Source of the DNA: Otis tarda
Lineage: Eukaryota > Chordata > Aves > Otidiformes > Otididae
Reading direction: 5' to 3'
Assembly: GCA_026413225.1 (NCBI GenBank)
Contig: CM048552.1
Coordinates: forward strand, 81,073,001-81,137,000
DNA: 64,000 bases
Shown here: positions 25,401-39,300 of the stretch, piece after piece
Layout of the letters: every line of letters starts with the position of its first letter
Position numbering within the stretch: position 1 is the stretch's first letter
Program-made: the position numbers and the translations under genes
The notes under the pieces: model-generated
Databases searched by the model: none
The model's input: the letters and a program-made list of their open reading frames with translations, nothing else
Told to the model about the DNA's origin: nothing

Positions 25401-28400
25401 CAAGTTCTTACATACTTGATCAGCACTAATGTATAGTAACATTTTAAAATAACTGTGGAAAGGATCTCAGAAACTAAATTTAAGAACACTTTTGTTTAAA
25501 AGTTACGGTTTACTTAAAAATCAGTCATACAGAAATTTAATATTAATTACTGTGTGATGAATGGTAAAATGAGATATTGATACTCCAGAATCAGATTAAT
25601 CTTATAATAATAAGATAAAAAGTAGTTTCTGTTTTAGGATTTTTCTGAATACTTTTTTCTAGTTAATGAATGCTTCAAAAGTGTATGATACAGCTATCTA
25701 ACTTTATTGATATTGAATGTACCTGAGATTTGATGGAGTTATAATTACATGCATGAACTACCTTTAATGTTTATAAAGAGGCCTGATTTGTCCTTTTTCG
25801 GAGTTGAAAGAGCAATATTGATTTAAAAATTACGTTTCCTTATAAAGGAGAAGTTGTGATTTTTCTGTTAATAATTTTTAACAATCTGATGTTTTAGAAA
25901 ATGACTGGATTAGCTGAAGTTGTCCATAAACATTTTTTTTCTTAAAGTCTCTACAGAAAATTATAGTAATTAACTGAAACTTTTAATTGTTAAATGCATT
26001 GAGTTTTTATTATTATTATTATTATTGGTGTAAGTGTAGGGTATAATGGTTATTGTTCAAGTACTCAGACTTTTTCTTGCTGACTTTAGTCAAGCAAAAC
26101 TTGACTTCATTGGGAATTTTGCTGACTAAAGACTATACAATTGCCCAGTAATAAATGTAGTTCAAAGATATCAGTCTACATGTAGTTTACTCTTTGGAAC
26201 CTGAATATTCTGCCTGTTTTCTCAGTGTTGCCAGAAGGGATCACTTCTGCATAGCAATTTTTGGATAAATTTCAGTAGTTCTCTTTAAACAGTGCCGGTT
26301 TCAAAAGCTGTTAAGCTCTGTGAACATATAAGGTCCTGGTTAAATTAAATAATTCCATGAATTCTCAAGTATGTTATATACAATTTCACTACAGTTTGTT
26401 ATTATTTTGTTCTTGTATATGTATTCTACATGCATGGTAGTTTTATACTTTAGGATGAATATGTCTTAGGCATGCACTTATTTCCAAGGGCGTGTATTTA
26501 TTTCCAGTTTAACAAAAGTCTTGGAGGATATACAAAATTGTGATTTAAAATAAAATACATGGGAGAAAGAACAATTAGTTTCTGTTAGACTACAAAAATG
26601 TGGAGCATTTTGAATTAGGGACACTCTGTGATGAATGGAGACTTGTCTGCATATATTGCATATACTTCATACACTGTGTGCATCCAATTTATTCTATGTC
26701 TTAGCTGTGAGGCAATGTATGTTTTATGAACTACCTGATCTTTGTGTGTATGCCTGCTAGTGTAATGTGGGGTTGGATATCTTTACTCCTCTAATATCAT
26801 ATTGCCATCAATGCCATTGTTGCTGCAAAGAGAGGTACTGTAGAAGGCAGAGGCGTTTTGAAGGTGATCAAAACGCTGGTGTCTTGTTGTTTGTTTGTGG
26901 ATGTGGGGAGTTTAACTCCTCTTGAATGAGAAGTAGTTTTTGCTTAATTGTTAAGTGGTGGTAATATTCTTGATATCAATGCCCTTGTCAGATACTTGGT
27001 ACTTAAATTACTTAAATGCCCTGATAACTTGCTGGATATGAGACCCCTTAAAAATGTCTTCCTCTTTCTGAAATAGACACAGTAGTGCCTACCCATTTTT
27101 GCTAAAAGTTTTGGGACTAGAGAAGAAGAGTATTTCTGAAATGTGTAGTAGATAAAAAGAATCAGCTTGAAGAAAGAAACCTTAAAGCATTGTGTTCTGA
27201 TTGAAAAGGACTTAGGTGTTGAGCCTTAATCCCATTTTCCTTCTGGCCTGATCTGTGATCTCTGCTCCAGGCTTCCTTATCATATTACAAAGGCAACAAT
27301 TGCAATCAACAACTTGAAAAGTATATATATTTTTCTTGATTGCAACAAAGAACATAGAATTATGATAATATCCATTTAGTCAAAGGCCATGTGATGAAAG
27401 TATTGTGTTACATGCTTAGGAGCAGACCAAAAATGAAGAAGAAAAAAGGAAAGATAATGTGCACAGATGTTCTGGCAGCAATGTTTTCTGCTGGAAAGCA
27501 GATGAGCATTTTTGTTTTACTTGTTCAAGGGTTGGGAGTTAGACAATGTGAAACCTTTCCAGTTTGCTTCATGAGAGTCATATGAAAATGAATTTAAAAT
27601 CACAGCTTGAGTTGCTTCTCCATGAATTGAGTCTTCTCTTTAGAAGAGTATGAAAAATCAAATTCATCTGCTTGGTGTGTGAACAAAAAGTATCAGATCT
27701 TCAAGTATTAGTAAAGGGAGAAAAGGTGCAGTGATGATGCATTCTTCTTTCCATGCTGGAGGAAGTAGTACCTCGTCTTTTCTGCTTCTAACAGTATATC
27801 CAGAGTTTGCAAAACAAAGGATTAAATTTTTTTAAAATGATCAGTCATGTTTTATTTCAGTGTTTGGATTAAATTTTTATAGAATCTGAATTTCCATTAG
27901 ATGGTTGGAGTGGGAAGAATATTATTGCAGTTATTTAAGGTCTTCTGTTTCAAGACTGGTAACAGAGGCATGTAAAATCACTAAGACTTGAAAATCTGAG
28001 ACATAATTTTTATTCTTTTTGATAATATAATCTCATGTCAGAGAAATAGGTTAATATGTTTTTCTTGCTTGAAATTAGTAACAGATCCCTGTGAGAAGTA
28101 CTGTACTTTCAGGGTTTTGGGGAAGCTGAGGGGAGGAGTTTTATTAATTGGAAAAGTGAGTCTTCCTGTCTATTAGGAGACATACAGCAATAATAAAGGA
28201 ATGCTGTTTATTTTTATTATAATGGTTGTTGGTTTTTTTTTACGTATCCATGGTCACCTATCAGCTTTTCTAACAGAAAGATAGAATAATATTCTGTAAA
28301 CTATGACTTTTTGCAATTTTTGCAGACTGTCTATACACAAGTTAAAGGAAAACTTTCATAATATTTAACTATCAAGTTTACTGAGCATCCTTTATGTTTG

Positions 28401-29951
28401 GACCTTTTAAGAGGAAAAGCCTTATTTTGACTACATATCAAGGTGATCTACTGAATTTTTAAGGCTGTTTTTTTTTTTTTTACATGAAAGATTCTTTTTT
28501 CCTGTGGAGGTAGTGTTGGTTTTTAGTGATGCGCTTGGCACCAAATTTTCCTAGGCAGTGCATCGTCCCAAAAATCTACTATTATCCTGTTTCTTTGTGG
28601 TTTTTTTTTTTTTTTTAAATCTAGAAAAGGTGTATTCCTTCTTAATATGTAAGAACTTGAGTGCTCTTCTCTTTTATTAGCCTCAGTGACATTTATTTGT
28701 ACAGGTTACAACACATGAATATGAGCATGTATTCAAAGACGTATGTTTTGGGTTGACGTGTTGTTATATTAAAGTGTGTTGCTGTGATGCTCTAACTGTT
28801 ACTAAGATTGTGTCAATACTTCTGTTTTCAGATCTGTTCTCTTGAGGCAGAACTTGGTGGTTTTTACTCTTGGAAAGCTTCCTTCTTCATCCTACAGACA
28901 CCTCTTTCTAAGTTCTAGTAAAACACATTAGTGTGATCTGCAAGTAAAAAGGATTGATTGCATTTAGGAACGCTGGATATTAACAGAAAAGAACAGAGAA
29001 GCAGAAGTATTTAAATTGTTACTGTAAGTTCCTGACTTTTAATAATATTTTAAGTGAAAATGCATTTTAAATACCTATGACTCTTCTAATTTACTTTTAA
29101 ACACTCTGATTCTTAAGTTTATCAAACATGGACTAGAGAAGAAAGACCATTGTTTGTCCTGGCGTTCTCAAACTGTTACCAGTGGATGGTTCCGTACCAT
29201 TAATTTCTTTGCTTCTAAGTAAAAAGATTGTGTTACATGAATAAGCACTTTACAAAAATTAAGCGTATAGTGTTGCATGAACTGTCTGGAACTGATATCC
29301 AACTCTTCTCTTGAGAGAGAAGCACTGAATAGTAAAGCAATGTATCTGTCAAAGCCAAGAAGAAGATACAGAGTGAGACTACTAAAACTGTCTCAAAAAG
29401 CCATTCATTCATTGTGAAATGTTAAACTTCTATTTTTGAAAAAAGAGTTGCTATTTGTAGATGTCTTACCATATTCACAATGAAATTATGCAATTTAATG
29501 ATTTTAAGGGAGAGTTTTGAACAAATTAATGAACTAACAAAGTTTTCTATTCCTTCCAAAGAAGAAACACCCTCATGCAATTTTTCTTTCTTGTCAAGAT
29601 TTTTTTTCATAATACTAAGTTCACCTCAAGCCTTCTTCAAGAACATCTCTGAGTGCACACATATAAGACACTTCTTTGAACTCACAATGAAAATATTTAA
29701 TTAGATTCTTGCTACATCTATCCCTCCTACAACAGTGAAGGTTTCTACAAGTACTCTTTCTCTTTCACGTTTCTCTCTTGAAGTTGGTTCATTTTTCATT
29801 AGCAAACCCAATCCTAAAATGATCCTGGACAGATTTTGGTAGTTATTAATACAGTTCAACTGAAGAACAATCTCAAAGGTGGATTCACTTTTTTGTTACA
29901 ATCTCTACTACTATGATTCTGTTTGTACTATTCTGGATAAAACTGGAAGCA
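19449..29951 (+). other. CCDC91 intron 1, central part
   Basis: 10.5 kb without recognised exons or transposons. Simple sequence includes T runs (21293-21310, 21806-21822, 22078-22089, 25381-25396), an A/C-rich run at 21361-21407, a short GT run (24977-24988) and an ATT microsatellite (26008-26026). The stretch 22190-22620 has unusual, repeat-free composition and is a candidate conserved non-coding element. Confidence 0.45.
26008..26026. repeat. (ATT)n microsatellite
   Basis: About six perfect ATT units in the intron. Another short run of the same type (TAA on this strand) lies at 34325-34338. Confidence 0.85.
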
Positions 29952-30230
29952 TCGAATCATAGACCATGCACAGAAGGGACGTCTGGAGATTTTCTAGTCC
30001 AAACCTCTGCTTAAAGCAGGTCTGGTTAGAGCAGGTGGCTCAGAGCCTTGTCAAGTTGAGTTCTGAATATCTTCAGGGATGAAGAGTCCATAATATACGT
30101 GGGCAGCCTGTTCCAATATCTGGTCAGAATTTCCACTCTTCTGACTTCTGTCCTATGGACGTTATCCTAATCCCTGTGCAACTCTGAGAACAGCCTGGGT
30201 CTGTCTTTTAGAGGACTGCGTCCAATTTTA
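29952..30230 (-). mobile_element. CR1 LINE fragment (diverged)
   Basis: On the minus strand, CGAATCATAGACCATGCACA at the left edge, GGGCAGCCTGTTCCAATATC (30099-30120) and GAGAACAGCCTGGGTCTGTC (30186-30205) mark a 3' CR1 segment. It carries the tail-proximal AAACCTCTGCTTAAAGCAGG block, typical of a CR1 subfamily other than the copies at 42 and 57 kb. It is old and diverged, and antisense to CCDC91. Confidence 0.75.
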
Positions 30231-32766
30231 TGGTCTCTAGTACAGTAAGAATCCTTTACATCTGGGAGTTAGTTTTTAGCCTACTGTGGTCACTTTTGCT
30301 CGGGCATTTGCAAGGCCATTGGTGTCTGATCCCTGTGACCTAGTTAGCAGATGATAAGTCACGCTTTTCTTACCTTTATTTTTTGTAGAATACAAACTAA
30401 TTTCCAGGGCTTCTGATTATTGTTAATCAGAATCAGAGTTACGGACGTTGTTGATCTGGACTTGATGTTGATTAATTATAGGTATATTGTATTGCCTAGC
30501 TGTGCAATTCCAGCTGTGTTTAATTCAGGTTTAATTCAAGCTGCTTTCTGAGAGTTTTTTGGGGGCAGGTGGAGAGAAGTCTTGGTCAGGGGTTTTTCCT
30601 CCAGAAAGCACAACGTATTGAATTGTGTTAGCTTCTTCTCACAGCAGTCTATGTACATTTTGTAAGTGTATGACTTTTGAAGTAAAAATATATTTGTGAT
30701 AGAGGAAGCTTGTAGAGGGATGTTAGAGACATTTAAAAATCAGTTGACTGTGTGTTTTTTATCATGCAACAAAAACTAGTCTTTCCATGTTCTGCTGACA
30801 GGAAACCAATTATGCTGAAGACTGAAGACCTGGGAAGGACTTTCTAGAAAATCTTGAGTTACTGAAGTTGTTAGAATTGAGTCTTGAGAAAGTGTCTGTA
30901 GATTATGGAGGCAAGGAAATAAGCTGAATAATATGGTGATATGATACTTCTGCTGGAGTTGATAAAGTTTTATTTTAATTCATCTTTGAACATCTATAAG
31001 GAAAAAGTTGGTATTTTCTAAGTGGAAAATTCTTAAAGTTGGGAGAAGCTGATGAAGAATCACGGGCAAAAATGTAAACAAGATCCTCAGTCAAGGAGCA
31101 CGTCTGTTACTGTGATTACTCATGTCAATAATTAACCCTCTGGAGTTAAATCCGTATTTATCTTGTTAGAGATTTTTTCTTTCTTTTTTTTTTTTTTTTT
31201 TTTTTCTTTTCCTCCTGACCATAGATAGATCTCAGTGACCAAGATATTTGGAAGCCAAAGTATACAGACCTTTTCTCTCTTCAGCCTTTTAATTGAAAAT
31301 ATATGCTAAAAGTACCACTGTGGTACTTGCAAAGTCTTTTTTTCTGAATTATGCTGTCCTCTGAGTACTTATGGTTACGCATGGAATCCTCATGTGGTCC
31401 ATGGATTGTGGTCTGGTATAGATACAAAAATGGTACATGCATGTGGTAGATCTCTACCTCAGGAAATCCTCTGAAGTCAACCTCGGCACTTATTTCTAAA
31501 TCACAAGCAGAGTAGTATTTTTAGACATTGGCCTCGATTCACACCTTTTTATTGATCTAGGAGAAAGCACTTACCTCCCAATTTGTATTAATTCTTTACT
31601 ATATATATATGCACACCATGTGTTTGATATTTACATATATGTAGGCTTCAGGAACAATGAGTGGAAGTCAAGCAGTTTCTATGTAATATTGCACCTTTTT
31701 TCCCCCACTAGTAATTTCTTTTGCTGATGATCTATATGCTCTTGTTTTTTGTCACTCACGAAATACCATTCTAAATTACTTCAGTGCACCATGCCTTTTA
31801 CAAATGCATTTCTTAATAGCTTTTCAGTGATCAGGTTTCATAGAACATGATTCTGCTAGTTTCCTGATACGAGTTTCTTCTCAGATATGTCTGAGGAATT
31901 GCCAGTTCTTGAATGCATTTTCCACACAAGGTTGTGGTGTTTTTTTTTTCTCTCCTATGTCTTAGGTGAATTTAAAAACCACTACCTACTATCCTTGTAG
32001 GAGCTATCAGAACCCCTTTTCTTCTTGTGGGTAAAAATGGAATTCTCAGTTTCTTTTTTTGAAGCTGTATCTGATCTAGGGAAGTGAAATGGACTTGTAA
32101 TTTGCACCTTATTGCTTTATTTTCTGCTTTAAACACTATTTTAAAAAGCCAAAAGCATATACTGAAGAAAAGGACCCACAAGTTCTGGAACAGAAATTTT
32201 TGTGGAATTGATTTTGCAGATTATCTTAATACCTATTTTTGTGGAATTTCGGAGATTTTTTTTACTTACATTAATTCAATATCTTTCAAATGAGAATATG
32301 ATTTTTAAAGAATATTTTAATTTCATTTCTTTAATAAAGACTTTATCCATCTAAAGAAGGAGTTTTGTTTGTGATTTTATGCAGTTGTTGAAAATGTTGC
32401 CACCCTTATGATGCTTATAAAAGTTATATTTACTGGTGTTTAATCGTATGCTGTGGTTCGTTGTTCTTCTAAATATGCTTTTTTAAATAAAAGTGGGAAA
32501 GCATTTATAGAAGTAATGCAGATTGCATAAGATATTCTTATACATGAAACTTGCACAAATGCTACAGCTTTTCTGCTACTGTTTTATTACATGCAAAACT
32601 GTTACATGTAAGTAGTGTTATTTCAAAATTCCTCATAAAGCTAAGTATGAAATATATCATAGGATATAGAATATTACATGCTGCTTATAGGATCTTTTGG
32701 TCCAGGGAGTGTCTCCTGAGAAAAGGACTAAGTGGTAAAAAAAAAAAAAATAATTATTGATTGTTT
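30231..32766 (+). other. CCDC91 intron 1 continued
   Basis: No exon or transposon is recognised. A pyrimidine run lies at 31169-31210 and a short AT microsatellite at 31601-31610. Confidence 0.4.
31169..31210. repeat. Polypyrimidine (T-rich) tract
   Basis: About 40 bases of nearly pure T with a few C. It could be a relic of a reverse poly(A) tail or simple slippage; no transposon body flanks it. Confidence 0.7.
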
Positions 32767-32843
32767 TAGGGGTTTTTTGGTGAGTGTTTTTTTTGTTTGG
32801 TTTTTTTTGTTGGCTTTTTTGTTTTTGTTTTTGTTTTTTTTTA
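32767..32843. repeat. G/T-rich low-complexity tract
   Basis: Some 77 bases made almost only of T and G on the plus strand, with repeated TTTTTTGTTTTTG-type units. It lies 80 bp left of the solo LTR. Confidence 0.75.
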
Positions 32844-32919
32844 TGAATTCTTAAAATAACTGTAGGACTTGATAGAAAAGTTTTAGCTGTTTACTTTCAT
32901 TTTACATATTTTATTTTGT

Positions 32920-32924
32920 GCAAA
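32920..32924. repeat. Left target-site duplication of the solo LTR
   Basis: GCAAA; the right partner GTAAA is at 33362-33366. Four of five bases agree, and five bases is the size ERVL-type integrases produce. Confidence 0.55.
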
Positions 32925-33361
32925 TGTCGTAGTTCAGCCCCGATCGGGACCAGACTACGCAGTCTCTCTCTCACTCCCAAGAATAGGAGGAGATTTGGCA
33001 AACAAAAGAAAACCAGAAGGAAAAAAACCAAACACGTGGGTTGAGATTAAACAAAAAGTAAATTTAACAGTAATGACAGAAGAAAACAAAACAGTGATGG
33101 AACCCAAATACAGTACAATAGCTCACAACAGGTCTTCACACCCAGTCTCTTCCAAGTAGCAGGGAGGCTCCCTTCAGCAGCCTCCTCACTTATATACTGA
33201 GCATGATGTCAGATGGGATGGAATAGCCCTTTGGCTAATTTGGGTAAATTAACCCCATCTGTTAGCTAATTAGTTAACTATCTCAGCCATAGGGGCTACC
33301 AGCTTCAGTTCTCCACCCAGCTCAGGTAAATATTAACTCTATCCTAGCCAAAACCAGGACA
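32925..33361 (-). mobile_element. Solo LTR of an ERVL-like endogenous retrovirus
   Basis: A 437-bp block bounded by TG...CA and flanked by near-matching 5-bp sequences GCAAA (32920-32924) and GTAAA (33362-33366), the expected target-site duplication with one mutation. The promoter signals read on the minus strand: a TATATAAG box (complement of 33188-33195), preceded by TGACATCATGCTCAG. The remainder, including TTTAATCTCAACCCACGTG, matches the family known to me from many bird genomes. No internal retroviral sequence is present, so it formed by LTR-LTR recombination. It lies antisense in CCDC91 intron 1 and belongs to the same family as the LTR at 6191-6573. Confidence 0.88.
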
Positions 33362-33366
33362 GTAAA

Positions 33367-36309
33367 TCAATCCTTGACTTTCATTGTCACATTCCCTAAT
33401 GTGCTGTTCTCATCTCTAAGTGTTGAAACCTTCTGGAGACTCTTCAGAATAAATGGATAAATGAATTGATGAAAAAGGTGAATAGGAAAAGAAAATTCTC
33501 TGGGTATCTGCTCCAGTGTTTGACTGCTGTTGCCTTGTTAGACTGGAGTCTCAGTCCTTGCAGATATTCTAAACTTGACTGTATGTGGCCTAAAACAGTC
33601 TGATATAGTGTCTAAGGTGGCCTTGCTTTCAGGTGGCCTTGTATCAGGTCTCCTCCAGAGATGCTTCCCAAACTAAATTTATTCTGTGATTCCTTGAATA
33701 TATTGAATTGTATTGGTTTAATTGGGCTGTGAAAAATAATTAGTTGCAGAATGCCAGGCTTGCATTTTTCTTAAAAGTCCCATAGATTTTGGTTGAATTA
33801 ATTAGTATGTAATTTGAAATAGCATATTTCTTAATAGTTGAAGAACTTTGAGTATCTCTGAGGAAATCATTAGCCTAATTTCTTCTTATATAACTAATTT
33901 ATTGTATTTTTGGTACAAACTCTTAGTTTCTTATGGAAGTCTTGTATTAATTTTGTACTTCTAAAATTTTTTTTAGGCATCGTGTTTATTGTAATTACTA
34001 ATGCAGTCTAATTTTCCAAATTGAAAGACAGTCCTAAATTCCCTTCTAATCTCATGTCCTCATGGTCTTGTGATGTTAGGCCTTGCTCAATTATATACTT
34101 TGCTTGTTAGATATAGATGGTAAATGCTGAAAATTTAATGCAGAACTTAGGTGCTATTAAGAGCTTTCCCATTAAAAACCAATACAGAATACTCTTTTTC
34201 TGTAACAAAAGTGTGGACTTTGTTCACTTAGTGCTTTGTTATTTAAAGTATGTTAACTGCATGGATCATACTATCTTTGTAGGAAATTGTTAAATTCAAT
34301 TTTATTGTATAGGTAGTTGCTTTAATAATAATAATAATTTAAAAAATGTTTGCAGAAACTTTCCATTACAAACAAGATATTGCTATGAGACAAATTACAG
34401 AATTGAAAGTTACAAAAATAGAACACTAAAATGATGGAACTATCCATTGCTCTGAAGGACTGAGAATTGCTGCATCATATTGTTTCACTCTTTTTGAAGG
34501 AAAAAAAATGAAAAAGCACCTATATTTCAATACCTCGTTACAGCTTCCATTTTTAGAAATTGATACCTACAGGTAGTAGCCATTTTTAATTTTATTTTGG
34601 TAGTGGTCTTTGGTAATGTTTATATTGTTTTTCAGGGCACTTAATTTCTGACCATAATAAATGAAAAGTATTCTTTCTATGGTTGAAGTGTTATTAAAGA
34701 GAATACTTTTAGTGGTAAGATCTCAAGCAGGGGTGAAATGAGAAATGTAAGTTTTGGGGGTTTTTTTTCAGAAAATTTTACAAATACCCTAAAATTTCCA
34801 GTATGCCATACACTTATGTTTTGGTCTTTCTTGGGGAATGTATCTTTTGCGATGTGTGTAATCAAAAGTTTCTAACTAATGACTTGGTTGTGACTATAAG
34901 TTATTAACATGCTACATGCTTATTGTGCAGCTGTAATTGGTATAGATCAGGAGAAAAGCCTGTATCAGCTTGTTAAAAAGAAGAACATTTGTTGCTATTT
35001 TAAAATTCCTAAGAGATGCTTGGAGTTTTGGCAGAAGAACCATGAGAATAAGTGCATGTGAGCTGGCTAGGACTTTATGAAACAGAAATTTATCATCTGT
35101 TCTGCTGTTTATCACAGGTGTATTGCTGATATGTATGCCTTCTAAATTACTACTTTTTAAAAAAATTTTTTTTTTTTTTTTTTAAATCTTGTTCTTATCT
35201 TGAATAGGTTTTTTGGAGCCTGCAGTTTTGGCCAAAGATTTATTCTTCAAATAATGCATTCTATGTTATGTGCAGTGAAGAAACAGCTAATAAGCCTGTC
35301 ATAGATTGAAGGCATTGATTGAGTAATTTAGTAGGCATAAACATGCAAGTAAATCTGATGTGTTGTCTTAGGTAAGGGTTAACCACTGACAATGTTTGCC
35401 AGAAATACAAATGCAGCAGCCCCACCCTCAGCAGCTCCACCACATACTGCTCTTACAAAACAAACAGTAATATGCTCTGTAAGTTGTTCCTTTAAGAAGT
35501 ATAAAATTTGGCAAGTTAGTTAGCTACTTTCTCAGAATTACAGTCCAGGTAATATGATGTCTGGTTGACTGTACCTGGCAAAACTAGTTGTCTTTACTAC
35601 TGAGGCAAATTTATATTTGATTTATCAAGTAATAGATCAGGACTTGATTACTTTGAATTCTTACTAACCGGATGTATACTTTTAAGAAGGATTCTTCATT
35701 CCCTTAGTTCACCATTTGGTCTCTCTACCACTTTTGCCTTTTGGATATGAAGAATACTGGGATTTCTGGTGGGACTACAAAATTCCTTTTTTTTTTTTTT
35801 TCCCTAACAGTTGGAATGGGGAAGAGGGGCTTTCTTCCCAGCTTATGTTTTTTCAGTCTTATTCTTTGTGAATGGCTCCTGATCTTCCTGTATATAAAAA
35901 CATGATTTTGATATGTTTGTTAGGTAAGTGTATTTCACAAAGTTCTCATGATCTATGTTAAGATGATGGTCAAGCTTTAGTGACTGCATTTTGTGTACGA
36001 AAGTTTGCAGGTGTCTTGGATACGCACAGCTATCTGTGCTTGAATACTTTAGTCATGCATTCTTGTCAGTGATAGAGAAGAGAGTCTTTAGCAACCTGAT
36101 CTTTGAGCAGGAGCTTGGACTGGAGGACCTGCTGGTCTGAATTCTGGCCTGAATTATTGTATGATTTGATGAATACAAACCCGTTGATAAAATCTCTTGA
36201 AAATGCAGTGACTTACTTATTCGTGGTCCTTGAAAAGTTTCCTTTTCACAGGAGTGTGACTGGAGAGCTTCTCAAGCCATTTAGGACATTAGTATCTTGA
36301 GAACTAATG
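33367..36309 (+). other. CCDC91 intron 1 continued
   Basis: No exon is recognised. T runs lie at 35160-35183 and 35788-35802. A weak CR1-like phrase (AGCAACCTGATCT, 36090-36102, then CTTGGACTGGAGGACC, 36114-36129) may be a remnant too old to delimit. Confidence 0.4.
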
Positions 36310-36376
36310 TTTTGGAAATGGCTTGGACTGGATGACCGACTGTATCTTTTCCAACCATAACTTCTATGAATCTGTA
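36310..36376 (+). mobile_element. Possible CR1 3'-tail remnant
   Basis: GGCTTGGACTGGATGACCGA followed by CTTTTCCAACCATAACTTCT and ATGAATCTG resembles the last 60 bp of a CR1 in plus orientation. It is short and diverged, so the call is tentative. Confidence 0.5.
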
Positions 36377-39300
36377 ATTTTGAGGTTGGCTTCTTGTTGC
36401 CCAGTTTTACGGTTACTTAATTCCAGTATCAGGCACATTTTAAGAGACCACATTTAGTTATGGTAAGACTGTGTGGGTTGTTTCATTTTTTTTGTGTGTG
36501 TTATTTTTTAAATCCTTCTGCAGATTGTCAGCACTTAATGTATTTGTTCCTATGCTGGTGCCACAAATAATGTTTCTAGTCTGTGAGGAAAGAAAAGTCT
36601 GATTACCCATTTTGAAATAGATGATTGGTTAAAAAATGCTGCTCCCAAAATTGTTGCAGTTCTATGTGAAGTGTTAGGCTAGTTCTGCTGATTATTTGTA
36701 GCAGAAATGCATTTCCATCACCAGAATAAGGAGTGGAATTGAGAAATTGTGTATTTGGTCATATTTTCAGCATTCTTATCAATTAAGTTTATTAACAAAC
36801 TATTCAAACATTTTTTTTAGACCTAAATGCACGTATTCTTTTGAATGCAATGAAAGACTCCTAGATAAAAATAGGCTTGCTTAGTTGTTTTTTTTTTTTT
36901 TCTAAACAGTACTTAAAACATTGGTGTGGCCCTGTTCCCTTTTCCTTTCAGAAAGCACCCTTTTCTTTTTATGCAAGAACAAGTGTCTTTTTGAAAAGAC
37001 CTCTCTTAGTAACAGCTCTTTCACTAACAGTCTTTGAAGAGAGCACCTCAGCCTTTGTGTTTTTGAAGTGTACCTATGTCAGCGTCTCTCAGGACTTAAT
37101 CCATGCTTTCTGTCCCAATTTGGTACCTGCTTGCTTGTGATACATGCCAAGTTTGCCAGTTTCATTTGGATTTTTTTTTTTCCACCTGCAGGAACCAAAG
37201 CATGTAAACAAATCAGGATTTCTTTTTGGTGAACTAAAAACTTAGCTTTGTCTTTAAAAACAGAGGTGTGTGTACATATATAAATGCATAATATGCATAC
37301 ACAAATAGCAAACCACTTTGTAGCTGGTTGAGGATCACTTAGCCTAGAATTCCAGTGGGATCGCTAAAGAACTGGAAATGGGAGGATTAGCAGTTTGGTG
37401 TGAAAACACCATTGATATGACTGAGACTTGCTTGGGGTCTGTTTGTCTTTTATTTCATTGAAATGATGCGTGGAACAATCCATAGATTAATCATGCTGTT
37501 ACAGCCATGAAATGTCTGTGTTAAAATTTGTGGAGTAAGGTAATCTTAGGTTGAAAGAGTCTTGTGATCATTACCAAACTTACGAAGATTGTATATGAAA
37601 TGTAATAACAAAGATTATGAATTCAGTAACAGATTGTTCTCCATTTTTTCTTCTACCCTTCAACCTTTTTCTCTACCCAAAGTTACTTCTTTTTAATGTA
37701 TACATAGGTTCTTACAATTTTTCTTGTAGAGAGTTTATGTTGCCTTCCTGGAAATCCTTACTAGCATTTAACACGTTTTGCCTACAGAGGCTTCTGTCCT
37801 TTACTATCTTATGTCAGTACTGCATTTGATGACAAATGAAAGTAGTTAATAACTTTTTAGAACATTATTTTTCATAATGTATAGATATTTTTGTCTTTTT
37901 AATTTTTTTTTAAAGCCTACCCATTTTAATGTGCCTTTTCAAAATTGATTTAATTCCTGTTGCACTCCTCTGAACTATTTCCAATTTGTCTTTTTAAAAC
38001 AGTGCTGAATATGGAATGTACTTTCTCTGGTTGACACATAGTCAGTTCTGAGACAATGACAATAATATCTCTTCCTCTTTGACGGGATAATCTGCTGTGC
38101 TCCTTTGAAGCAGTTACTGTGGTCCTTTGAGGTAACTTTGGGTAGAGCCTGTAGGACCAGTTGATGTGGTACATAGTGTATAGATAAAACACCTATTTGC
38201 CTTTCTAAAGCCTCTCTTTCTCCAACTAACTGCTCTGGTTGCTACTTGAAAGCTACATTTTGCAATACTTATATAAGTGACAGTCTGTTTTGGATAGCAT
38301 TCAGTAGTAGGTAGCATGAATACTTTGACATTCTCAGTTGTTTGCACATTGTTGTCTATTTCAGCAGTGGTGTTCCATCTGTGCAACTTCTATTCCTATA
38401 ATCTGTGTGTGCATGTGTTATTTTTCAGTTATATATTAAAGCTCTGAATGTTAACGGAATACGTGAATGTTTGGGTTAGCGTTGATGGAAAAATACCCAA
38501 CTACCTTCTTTTTCTCTTAAAATTAAAACAGCACGAAACCCAACCAACACAAAACCGACAAAAGCCCTTGCAGTCCCTAAAAAGGTATTTAGTTCTTATA
38601 CCACATGTGAATATTGGACAATACTGTTGTTTAACCAAATCTCTCTGCGTACACTATGATAGTGGTGATTTAAACTGCGTTCGTCAGTAAGAACTTGAGA
38701 ATTGATTTGTTAAACTTTGGAAGATATGTGTTTGAATTGCAGTCTTTCTTGGTAGTGATTTTCAGCAGTGGATATAAAAGGAAAGTGTCCCATTCTGTCA
38801 TTTTAATACTTTAATTTGGAGATTTCCTCCAAACTCTTTGAATTTTTCTGTTTCTGAGAATGTGCTTTCACAGTAATAAAAGTTTCTCCAGCCTATAGTC
38901 TGTTTGTAAAAGTTAATTGACTTCAGTTAAAACATTTTATAAATACTCTAAAGGTTTTCTGAATGATCCTTCATTCATGTATCAGAATTACATTCTTTTT
39001 TAAAAAATACATATAATACCCTTCTTTGAAGAGCCATGTATATCTTGAGTTGCTTTCATTAGCTGAGTAACTTATCCTTCATTTTTGTGAAAGGAACTGC
39101 AATTTAACTATAAATATATCAAAATGCCACAGAATTCAGGGCTACAACTCAAAAATGCTGATCAGTTTGTAAAATCTAAATCAGCCTTTCCATGAAACCT
39201 AGGGAAGGACCTTTGTGGTAGCAGAAAAATTTCCAGAAATGCACCACAGTCTTTTTCTAAGTTGCAGTTTGTGCTGATGTTGCCAGACAGCTAAAAAGAG

